From the NCBI GenBank assembly GCA_001970955.1, contig MPUH01000777.1, positions 1 to 35,310 on the forward strand: a stretch of 35,310 nt of DNA. Reading direction: 5' to 3'. Position 1 is the first letter of the stretch; every line of letters begins with the position of its first letter. The DNA is from Stentor coeruleus (Eukaryota > Ciliophora > Heterotrichea > Heterotrichida > Stentoridae). The position numbers were made by a program, and so were the translations under genes. The notes beneath the pieces were generated by a model, which did not search any database, had not been told where the DNA came from, and was given only the letters and a program-made list of their open reading frames with translations. This document shows positions 27,845-35,310 of this stretch, in pieces.

Positions 27845-29344
27845 ATGGATATTTTTTTGATTGTTATTACATGTGTTGTGGCGCTGTTACTGTTTTTGTC
27901 AACTTTTTATGGGCTGATTTACTTTTTAGACCCTGCGGAGAAAGGATTTGCTGACTCGTGGTTTTTAAAGCTTATTGTCATGTGTGCTATTATGCTTGCC
28001 TGGGCACAGGTGCTTAGTCTTCCACTGGATGTAGCTAATTCTCATGGCGGGGTAGGGAGTTTAAACATCGATATACTATGGCAGATCCTTTACCTAGCGA
28101 TATTCTGTTTTGTAACAGTTATTCTCCCTACATCGATGTTCTTTTTTGAAAGTGATGACGAAGAGCCTGTTTGTGATCGTATCTGGTACACTGTCAAACA
28201 TATGATATTTGTAGTAATAGTCGAAGGTCTAGTCCTAGGTTTAATGTATGGCCTAATAGCTCGAACAAGTATCCCAGTAAAAACTTATACCTGCGATTGG
28301 GCATATATGGATCAAACAAACACAGAAAACTGTATAGAAAAAACTGAAGATTTAGTCATTCCTGTAACTTTCCCAATATATGTTATGGCCCTTATGAGTT
28401 TTGTAGGTTGGTTTCTTTTATCTTGGTTTGGAGGTATAGGTTTAGGAGCTATACCTTTAGACTTTATAAATAAATATCGTTTACGTCCTCAAAGATTAAC
28501 TCGTGTAGAACTTGAAGCAAAAGAACGACTTTTAAGAGAAAGGGCTAGTAATCTTATTGAAATAGCTAATCAAATCAAAGTTTCTAAAAGGGAAATCACT
28601 ACTGAAGAATCTTGGTTTGGAAGAAGGAAATTGAAAAATACACTTAGAAGGGATGTTAATAGATTACAAGCTGAAACTTTACTTTTAGAACAGGATTATG
28701 AGATTTATTTGAATGAAAAAGATGAATCAAAAAAAAGCCCACTTTGGTACCCGTTTTATTTGTTTATGGGGATATTGTCTTTAGGTGTTTCATTACTTTG
28801 GCTTATTCAAATACTTGTTTATATATTGATAAGGACAGAAGGGGTACCGTCTTTTCCTTTTCTTAATGATGTGTTGACTGGACTTGAAACTCCTGGGACT
28901 TCGTTTTTGAGTACTATTATTTATTGCATTTTAACTATGTATTTGATGCTTGCTGTGATTAAGGGAAATGTTAAGTTTGGATTGAGGTTCTTTTGTTGTT
29001 GTAAGGCACATCCTATTAAGAAAGATAATACACCGATGAACTCTATGATATTTAATTGTATGATGGTTTTACTCACTTCTGTTGCAGTTACGTTATTTTG
29101 CACAAATTCACTATCGCAATACACCCGACTTACAGCTATTAACAATATGTTCGGAGTTCAGATTCGGCATTTAGAATTTTTCAAGTACTTCTACGAAAAC
29201 AATGTATTTGAATATGCTTTATTTATATGGGGTATATTAACAGCTTTATATTTAAGCTGTAAAAACAGAGATAAGCCTGCGGGTTTCACCAAATTTGACA
29301 TGGAGTTTGAGAAAGAGAAATTGAATTATATGAATAAAAATTAA
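27845..29344 (+). CDS. LMBR1-like multi-pass membrane protein
   Basis: This predicts 499 residues. Hydrophobic segments lie at about 3-27, 41-61, 79-101, 117-139, 173-204, 301-329, 354-372, 401-420 and 455-471, with a long charged helical loop at 215-298 that looks like a coiled coil. Diagnostic motifs of the LMBR1/LIMR family are AWAQVLSLPLDVANSHGG (51-68) and GGIGLGAIPLDFINKYRLRP (196-215). The family includes lipocalin-receptor-like proteins and the lysosomal cobalamin exporter LMBD1; this protein is closest in layout to the plain LMBR1-domain proteins of protists. Location is probably plasma or endosomal membrane. A Cys-rich patch (FFCCCKAHP, 382-390) could be palmitoylated. TAA stop. Confidence 0.9.
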   Translation: MDIFLIVITCVVALLLFLSTFYGLIYFLDPAEKGFADSWFLKLIVMCAIMLAWAQVLSLPLDVANSHGGVGSLNIDILWQILYLAIFCFVTVILPTSMFFFESDDEEPVCDRIWYTVKHMIFVVIVEGLVLGLMYGLIARTSIPVKTYTCDWAYMDQTNTENCIEKTEDLVIPVTFPIYVMALMSFVGWFLLSWFGGIGLGAIPLDFINKYRLRPQRLTRVELEAKERLLRERASNLIEIANQIKVSKREITTEESWFGRRKLKNTLRRDVNRLQAETLLLEQDYEIYLNEKDESKKSPLWYPFYLFMGILSLGVSLLWLIQILVYILIRTEGVPSFPFLNDVLTGLETPGTSFLSTIIYCILTMYLMLAVIKGNVKFGLRFFCCCKAHPIKKDNTPMNSMIFNCMMVLLTSVAVTLFCTNSLSQYTRLTAINNMFGVQIRHLEFFKYFYENNVFEYALFIWGILTALYLSCKNRDKPAGFTKFDMEFEKEKLNYMNKN

Positions 29345-30079
29345 TAGTTAGCTAGTTTCTAGTAAGTTTTAGATTATTTTAAAACTAAGCTTATAATCAT
29401 AAAAAAACTATTTAAAATACTGTATTATTATCTTTCTTATGAAAACCCACCTTTTTAAAGTATTTTTTTGATAGTCTTTATGCTGAGTATAAAACTTTTA
29501 TTTTTCAAACATTTTACAACAAAAANAGTATAAAACTTTTATTTTTCAAACATTTTACAACAAAAAAATTATCATAAAAATCAAATGCTGGAAATTATTT
29601 TTTATCAACTACCAAAATAAACACCCAAACAAACATATAAAATAATCTTTCTTTAAGTGCAAAACCTTAACTCAAATATAATTATTTATCTAAATCAACA
29701 CCTTAAACCAAATTGTTTCTCACCTGTCATGCAATCATTTAATAAAAAACCAAATCTTATATCAAAATTTCTCATGATCTCACCTAAATTCCACTAAAAA
29801 CCTATCTAATCTTATCAAAAATAATTAAAATAATCAATATAATCAAATAATATCATATTTTATTCCTTATAAATCAAATCCTCCCTCCACTCCAAAAACC
29901 AAAAATTCTCTCTCATTTTTTCATAAATCATTTTATATATTCCTACTATTTCCAACAACAAAAACAAAAAGCCAATCAAAACCCCCATTATTTCTCATAA
30001 CTCAACCTCTATAAAAAAGTATTTTCCCTTATCCTAAACCTATTTATAATTTTACGCCTTTATTGAACATAAAATATAA
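29345..30079. other. Intergenic region upstream of calcineurin A, with an N-flanked duplication
   Basis: Identical 40-bp copies at 29486-29525 and 29527-29566 flank the N at 29526. From about 29580 to the ATG at 30080 the plus strand is rich in A, C and T with very few G, the strongest example in the window of the pre-ATG composition. No gene is seen. Confidence 0.6.
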
Positions 30080-31456
30080 ATGGAAAGTTTGACTGATCCT
30101 TTAAATGACCGTGTAGTTGCTTCAGTACCTTTCCCATCAATCCGTCCTTCAAATTCTATTTTCAACTCAAAATCGAAGCCAGACTGGAAATTCCTCAAAG
30201 ACTTCTTTTTAAAAGAAGGTGTTCTTTCAAAGCAAGATTGTCTTGGGATAATAAATAGAGCTACAGATTTATTCCGTAGAGAGCCAAATCTTATAAGCTT
30301 ACAAGATCCAATAACTGTTGTTGGGGATATTCACGGCCAATATTATGATTTGATTAAAATGTTAGATGTTGGTGGAAATCCTGAAACGACAAAGTACCTA
30401 TTTTTAGGTGATTATGTGGATCGGGGGATGTTTTCAATAGAAGTTCTTTTTCTTTTGTATTCTTTGAAAATAAACTTCCCATCTACTATTATTATGATTA
30501 GAGGTAATCATGAATCTAGACAAATGACTTCGATGTTTAGTTTTAGAAAAGAGTGCATTTATAAATATGGTATTGATGTTTATGATGCAGTTATGGAAAG
30601 TTTTGATACTTTACCCCTTGCATGTATATTAAATGATAACTTTTTAGCTGTTCATGGAGGAATTTCTCCTGAGTTTAAGACAATAAAAGACATAAACAAT
30701 CTTAATAGGTTTATAGAACCCCCTAGGAGTGGATTACTTTGTGATTTGTTATGGTCTGATCCTGTTGATTCAAATGATGGAAGGACTACTGAGGTTTATA
30801 AAAATAATGACACTCGTGGGTGTAGTTATTTCTTTGGAGCTGAAGCGACTAAAAAGATTTTTAAGGAAAATAATTTGATAACAATTATCAGAGGTCATGA
30901 AGTACAAAAAGAAGGTTATAAAATGCAATTCTGGGCAGGCAACGAGTTCCCAAGCGTTATCACAATTTTTTCAGCCCCTAATTACTGTGACTGCTACAAA
31001 AATAAAGGAGCTATTATCAAATTCAACGGAGGTGCTGTAAACATCCAACAATACAATTTCTCTAAACACCCTTACGTCCTTCCAGAGTTTATGGATGTTT
31101 TTACATGGAGTATCCCATTTGTTATTGAAAAAGTTCTAAGAATGCTTCATTCTGTTATAAAACCAAAAACAAAATGCACATCAGGTGTTGATGAGAAATC
31201 AATCAAAATGCTTAAAGAACTTGAAGATTGTTTATCATCATCTAAAGATATAAGAGAAGATGCAATTGATAGTATAGTTGGTTCTATAAGGACTTTAAGG
31301 GAAAAACATGAGATGATTGTTAGAAACCAGAATTCTTTTAGTGATGGGATTTTGTCTGGAGAGACTGTTAGTAGAGGAAATATGCTTATGGATGATAATG
31401 AGACTTTTAGAAGGGCTATAACTATGGATAAGGTTAATGAAAAAAGACCTAACTAG
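30080..31456 (+). CDS. CNA: Calcineurin A (PP2B catalytic subunit)
   Basis: This predicts 458 residues, with TAG stop. The N-terminus has the calcineurin-specific NDRVVASVPFPS. The metallophosphatase core contains GDIHG (82-86), GDYVDRG (110-116), RGNHE (141-145) and HGG (192-194), giving the usual metal ligands D83, H85, D111, N143, H192 and H273. Calcineurin hallmarks follow: CDLLWSDP (221-228), the SAPNYCDCY loop (298-306) and the B-subunit-binding helix YVLPEFMDVFTWSIPFVIEK (332-351). Residues 391-430 (IREDAIDSIV, LREKHEM, DGILSGE) align with the calmodulin-binding/linker region of animal enzymes, although less basic. The enzyme is a Ca2+/calmodulin-activated Ser/Thr phosphatase. The residues after RGNHE (SRQMTSMFSF) differ from the usual CRHLTEYFTF. 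Confidence 0.96.
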   Translation: MESLTDPLNDRVVASVPFPSIRPSNSIFNSKSKPDWKFLKDFFLKEGVLSKQDCLGIINRATDLFRREPNLISLQDPITVVGDIHGQYYDLIKMLDVGGNPETTKYLFLGDYVDRGMFSIEVLFLLYSLKINFPSTIIMIRGNHESRQMTSMFSFRKECIYKYGIDVYDAVMESFDTLPLACILNDNFLAVHGGISPEFKTIKDINNLNRFIEPPRSGLLCDLLWSDPVDSNDGRTTEVYKNNDTRGCSYFFGAEATKKIFKENNLITIIRGHEVQKEGYKMQFWAGNEFPSVITIFSAPNYCDCYKNKGAIIKFNGGAVNIQQYNFSKHPYVLPEFMDVFTWSIPFVIEKVLRMLHSVIKPKTKCTSGVDEKSIKMLKELEDCLSSSKDIREDAIDSIVGSIRTLREKHEMIVRNQNSFSDGILSGETVSRGNMLMDDNETFRRAITMDKVNEKRPN

Positions 31457-31593
31457 ATTAATGAGGTTAAAGAATAGGGATTTTTTAATATAAGATATAT
31501 AAAATCTAAAACTTATAGAAATAATAAAATTTATGTGATTTTTGAATATTTAAAGTATCTGTTTATTAAAAAACTATTAGATAAACTTTCTAA

Positions 31594-32499
31594 TTATTCC
31601 ATAGAAATCTCACTTTGTCCTGTAAGATCTAGGTAAAATCTGGGTCTCAATATATTTTGATCTCTCAAAATATGCAGTATTTCTTCTTCTGTTTCATAGT
31701 CTGGATCTTTCCAACACAGATTAAAAATATTTTTTTTAAAACTTTTAGTTACCCCATACATAGAACAATCTAAAATAGGATACCATGCATAAAAAAGATT
31801 CGCAGCTTCTCTTGGAAGATAATTTTCTCTTACAATATTTAATCCTCCTAAACTGTTTATTATAATAAAAGGTATTATAGTAAAGCTGAAAACAAGACCA
31901 AAACCAATAAGCCTTTTAGCAAAAAATCTTTTTTTTGTGCTGGAAACATTTGAACTTTTGATTTCTTTTTTTAAAGAGCTTCTGATTTTAAGGAAGAAAA
32001 TATTGATTGCTATTAGGATAAAAAAAGTTACTAAATATTCGGTTAAGACAAAGTAGATTAAACCTAATAAAGTGCCTGAACCTGCTGTACAAAAATTCTG
32101 ATATGGGTGAGGATTCGAAATAACCACAGCAAATATCGCTTGTATAAGTGAAAATAAAGCTGATATCACTATGTAATATTTCAAAAACGTATATGTTATA
32201 AACGCATTTCTAACAATAACTTGGTACAAAGTATATGATATAAAAAATACAATAAATTTGTGAATGTTTCTTATAACTAAAGCAAAAAATATCATAGCCT
32301 TACAATAATCACTATTGAAGCCAAAAGTAGTAAAAATCGATATAATTGACATAAGCAGATCAGTAAAAACAAGCCAAAATATCATTTTATTCGACAAGTC
32401 TTTGTATTTTATAGTAATAATGCTGATGATTACGATGATAGAACAAATAATACCTACTGAAATTCCCAAGATGATCAGAATAAATATTAATTGGTCCAT
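31594..32499 (-). CDS. Seven-helix receptor-like protein 1
   Basis: This predicts 301 residues, with seven hydrophobic segments at about 5-30, 39-60, 67-96, 106-128, 143-171, 195-217 and 232-251. Cys66 at the top of helix 3 and Cys137 in the second outer loop are placed like the conserved GPCR disulfide. Helix 7 ends LDCSMYGVTKSFKKNIF, similar to the (N/D)PxxYG...F motif and amphipathic helix 8 of rhodopsin/cAMP-receptor-like GPCRs. Basic loops after helices 1 and 5 fit a cytosolic face. The C-terminal tail (LRPRFYLDLTGQSEIS) is conserved with the neighbouring paralogue. The ligand is unknown; G-protein coupling is inferred. TAA stop. Confidence 0.85.
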   Translation of the reverse strand: MDQLIFILIILGISVGIICSIIVIISIITIKYKDLSNKMIFWLVFTDLLMSIISIFTTFGFNSDYCKAMIFFALVIRNIHKFIVFFISYTLYQVIVRNAFITYTFLKYYIVISALFSLIQAIFAVVISNPHPYQNFCTAGSGTLLGLIYFVLTEYLVTFFILIAINIFFLKIRSSLKKEIKSSNVSSTKKRFFAKRLIGFGLVFSFTIIPFIIINSLGGLNIVRENYLPREAANLFYAWYPILDCSMYGVTKSFKKNIFNLCWKDPDYETEEEILHILRDQNILRPRFYLDLTGQSEISME

Positions 32500-33060
32500 T
32501 TCAAATTAATTATATTACAACATTTTATATTTATACATGATTTTCTAGGATTCTTTATTAAAATCAGCAAAAATTTAAGCACATATCTTATTGAATACCA
32601 GCAATTCATCAATAATTTTATTCTCTTAGTTTTCTATGTTATTTATTATAAAATTTTAGTTTTCATTATCAGTTTTCTGTATATAAAAACTTTTCCTTGT
32701 TTTTAAAATTAGGATTTCCCCAGGAAACTTTTTTTTAAAGGTTTTTTTTTATAGATTGCTGTACTTAAAAAAAAGACTAATGAATGAAATAAAGCAACAA
32801 TTTATCACTGCGATTAGGATAATAAATATTATATGATATTCTGTTGTTTAAAATATATTTGCCTATAAGTTGACCATATTTATGGCAAGACTAAACTAAA
32901 AATAATATACTAAAATATCATCAACAGCATATTTCCCAGTATTTATAATTATACAAGCTATAATAAATTCAAAGATTTCCTTGATTCAAATCTTAATACT
33001 ATACACAAAACAAATTTTAATCACTAAACTTACTTTTTATAAACTACTAGTAAAACTTTC
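32500..33060. other. Spacer between the two receptor genes
   Basis: This AT-rich region contains the promoter of receptor gene 1 (left) and the 3' flank of receptor gene 2 (right). Short open frames on the plus strand have no coding character. Confidence 0.5.
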
Positions 33061-33966
33061 TCATTTTCCTAAAGAAATCTCACTTTGGCCGATAAGGTCT
33101 AAATAAAACCTAGGTCTCAGCATATTTTGTTCTCTCAAAACATACAATATATCTTCTTGTATTTCGAAATCCTGATCTTTCCAACACAAATTAAAAATAT
33201 TTTTTTTTAAACTTTTTGTAATCCCATACATCATCGAGTCTAAACATGGATACCATGCATAAAAAAGATAAGAAAATTCAGTCAAAATCTCGAAATTCCC
33301 TACAATATTAAATTGTGCTAAACAAGCAATTAAGATAAATGGTATTATAATAAAACTAAAAACAAGACCAAAACCTAAAAGCCTTTTAGCGAAGAATGTT
33401 TTTTTCCTGCTTGGGACATTTGAGTTTTTTATTTCTTCTTTTATAGAATTTCTGATTTTAAAGAAGAAAACATTTATTGCTATTAACATAATAAACGTAA
33501 TAAAGTGATCAGTAGCGCTATTATAGATGATTCCTATATAACTGTTTGAGCTCATACACATATTCTGATAATAGTGTGGAATTGCTAAAAACAATCCAAT
33601 TAATACTTGTGCAGCTGAAAATATGATTGAGATTAGTATATAATATTTCAAAAAAGTATATGAAATGAATGTGTTTTTGACAATAATTTGATACAATGCA
33701 TATGATATAAAAAATACAATAAATTTTTGTGTGCTTCTAAAAAACGAAGCAAAGAATATTATAAAACTGCAATAAATATCACCTAACCCAAAAGTAAAAA
33801 AAATCGAGGTAATTGACATAAGTAAATCATTTATAACAAGCCAGAATATCATTCTGTTAGACAGGTCTTTGTATTTTATACTAATGATGCTGATGATTAC
33901 TATGATAGAACAAATAATACCTGCTGAGATCCCCAAGCATGTTAGAATCAGAATTGTTTGGTGCAT
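33061..33966 (-). CDS. Seven-helix receptor-like protein 2 (tandem paralogue)
   Basis: This predicts 301 residues, the same length as receptor 1 and collinear with it without large gaps. Cys66 and Cys137 are conserved, as are IKYKDLSN after helix 1, FIVFFISYALYQ in helix 3, FFAKRLLGFGLVFSF leading into helix 6, and LDSMMYGITKSLKKNIF at helix 7/8. The outer loops and the region between helices 6 and 7 (NIVGNFEILTEFSYLF) differ most, as expected if ligand preference has diverged. The gene ends in TGA at the position where receptor 1 has TAA, which supports TGA being a true stop. Ligand unknown. Confidence 0.85.
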   Translation of the reverse strand: MHQTILILTCLGISAGIICSIIVIISIISIKYKDLSNRMIFWLVINDLLMSITSIFFTFGLGDIYCSFIIFFASFFRSTQKFIVFFISYALYQIIVKNTFISYTFLKYYILISIIFSAAQVLIGLFLAIPHYYQNMCMSSNSYIGIIYNSATDHFITFIMLIAINVFFFKIRNSIKEEIKNSNVPSRKKTFFAKRLLGFGLVFSFIIIPFILIACLAQFNIVGNFEILTEFSYLFYAWYPCLDSMMYGITKSLKKNIFNLCWKDQDFEIQEDILYVLREQNMLRPRFYLDLIGQSEISLGK

Positions 33967-34574
33967 ATTATATAATATTATTTCATATTTACATATAAAC
34001 TCCTAGTTTCTAATAAAAATCAATATACTTTTAATCCATATATCTTTAAAATTCCAAAAATACAAATCAATAATCTTCCTTTCTTTAAACCTTCTTATTC
34101 TTTTCTATATAATTTTTAATTTTTCATATGAATTCCTATATAACTCTTAGTATACCCATACATTACTGAGGAAAAAACAGGTATAATCTCATAAAAATCA
34201 TATCAAAAATGTGATAAAAAGCATTATATTTTATTTATATCAAACAAAAGGTAAATCAATAAGATATCATGATATGACTTGTTAAAGCAAATTAAGAATA
34301 ATTTATTATTCATACCTTTATATTTTACAACTGTGATATTTATAAGAAAAATAACAAATAAAATATCCTATGGCAATCATAAAATCTCAAATATCTAGAT
34401 TTCCAATAAAATCCTATCTTATTTATATCAACCTAATACATAAACTTTACTATCATAAAAAAATCATAATCAACTTTTTACCTAATTTCCTTATTAAAAA
34501 AACCCATAAATAAAACCCTTTCAAAATCATCCTTTCTATTACATCAATACAAAACTTTACGTTTATTCATAACA
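33967..34574. other. Intergenic region between receptor 2 and the basic-protein gene
   Basis: This is AT-rich. The left part is the promoter side of receptor 2; the right 150 bases (34430-34574) are C-rich and G-poor on the plus strand, consistent with the 3' flank of the minus-strand gene. No gene or RNA is seen. Confidence 0.5.
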
Positions 34575-35156
34575 TCAAAGCGTTAGTTTTATTTCTCCAT
34601 TTGGTTGGCTTCTCCTAGGGCTTTCTGGTTTTACAATCCCTAATTCCTGTTCACCCAACAAATTCTCATTCAAAAGTTTAGTCCCAATAATCCCATCAAT
34701 TTTCTCATTCTTAGCCCCAGTGTTTCTTAAAAAGTTTCTTATTTTTCTCTTAGACGTGCTTTTTGATTTACTTTTTGGTTTTATATTAAAATTAGCTTTA
34801 GGGACAAGTTCGCTATGTGTATTAGTCAATTTATTTAATATTTCTTGTCCTTGATTTTTAGACCTAGAAAACAAATTCGCGATGTTTCGGTTTTTTATTG
34901 ACCCACTAAAAGGAGGAAGTTCTATAAGTAACTCTTGGTTAAATGGACGTGGACATGACTTTCTGGTTGTTTTTAAAGGTTTACTAACTATATTCAGTGG
35001 AGATATGCTGATAAATGGTAGGGTTGATGAATAATCAGTTAGTTTTTCTGAAGTCCATCGAAATTTCGAGTTTTCAATACCCGCTGATCTTTTACCCATT
35101 TTCTTCCAGGCTATCCATTCGGTGTTGCTTGAGTCGGGGAAAATTAGTCTAGCCAT
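34575..35156 (-). CDS. Basic protein of unknown function
   Basis: This predicts 193 residues, Ser/Lys/Asn-rich with net positive charge and no membrane segment. It has two patches: MARLIFPDSSNTEWIAWKKM at the N-terminus with two Trp, and a Lys/Ser run (KPKSKSKSTSKRKIRNF) near 125-141 that could bind nucleic acid or act as a nuclear signal. The middle part (FISISPLNIVSKPLKT and ELLIELPPFSGSI) has short hydrophobic islands typical of disordered proteins with docking motifs. I do not recognise a family. It ends in TGA, and its start context (ACAAAAATGGC) is ordinary for this window. Confidence 0.6.
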   Translation of the reverse strand: MARLIFPDSSNTEWIAWKKMGKRSAGIENSKFRWTSEKLTDYSSTLPFISISPLNIVSKPLKTTRKSCPRPFNQELLIELPPFSGSIKNRNIANLFSRSKNQGQEILNKLTNTHSELVPKANFNIKPKSKSKSTSKRKIRNFLRNTGAKNEKIDGIIGTKLLNENLLGEQELGIVKPESPRRSQPNGEIKLTL

Positions 35157-35239
35157 TTTTGTATATTGATGTTGAAAAAGCTAGAGATTGTGAGATTTTT
35201 ATATGTGATTTTATATTAGGATATGAGAAGATAATATAA

Positions 35240-35310
35240 ATGACAAGTGAAGACCCTTATTCTTAAGCGATTTAAAGGAAGTTGAAACTAAAACTATCAG
35301 TGATGTGAAA
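35240..35310 (+). CDS. Possible 5' end of a further gene, frame uncertain
   Basis: ATG at 35240, preceded by ATAATATAA, begins MTSEDPYS and then meets TAA at 35264. One frame over, the sequence is open to the window edge and reads SDLKEVETKTISDVK, which looks like a natural continuation. No 15-nt GT-AG intron fits between them, so either one base is missing near 35260-35266 or this is not a gene. It is divergent from the basic-protein gene. Confidence 0.3.

Noticed and set aside
1-35310. tRNA, rRNA or other structured RNA genes
   Set aside because: I looked for GTTCNANNC T-loop motifs with paired stems and for long GC-rich stretches and found none convincing.

Overview
This is an AT-rich, gene-dense, intron-poor eukaryotic nuclear segment. 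The best fit is a heterotrich ciliate with the standard genetic code, most likely a Stentor-like macronuclear genome. Three things point there. I can place three introns, each exactly 15 nt (3503-3517, 20039-20053, 20244-20258). TAA, TAG and TGA all end genes, and no conserved ORF contains an internal stop. The intergenic gaps are short. The species assignment is an inference.

Layout. 1-9363: two related proteins resembling catalytically dead otubain (OTU-family) domains with very long Pro-rich tails lie on opposite strands (1-2064 minus, partial; 5252-9363 plus, ending in a Cys-rich zinc-finger-like tail), with an EF-hand-like protein gene (2987-4886) between them. 9402-13096: a tandem family of small secreted six-cysteine proteins resembling ML (MD-2-related lipid-recognition) domains, three intact and one clear pseudogene. 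13378-14931: an ELMO-domain protein, whose 3' end was copied along with the ML gene and survives as a relic at 11093-11395. 15784-18531: a Ufd2/UBE4-type U-box ubiquitin chain-elongation factor. 19007-19519: a small YbjN-like protein. 19989-20714: a three-exon L/T-type cyclin. 20854-21609: a coiled-coil protein. 22096-23460 and 24265-25731: tandem MFS transporters. 26047-26655: a START-domain protein. 27845-29344: an LMBR1-like membrane protein. 30080-31456: calcineurin A. 31594-32499 and 33061-33966: tandem seven-helix receptor-like proteins. 34575-35156: a basic protein of unknown function. A further gene may begin at 35240.

The genes do not form one pathway. The main theme is local duplication: otubain-like pair, ML quartet, MFS pair and receptor pair, with decayed relics alongside. 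Ubiquitin-related genes (the otubain-like pair and Ufd2) and Ca2+/signalling genes (EF-hand-like, calcineurin A, receptors, ELMO) are both present, but a functional link is not shown by the sequence.

Data quality matters here. All eight single N bases sit between direct duplications of 31-103 bp, which look like overlapping contig ends that were joined without being merged. Collapsing them restores the reading frame of two genes and removes duplicated segments from two others. Gene models below are described with these junctions in mind.
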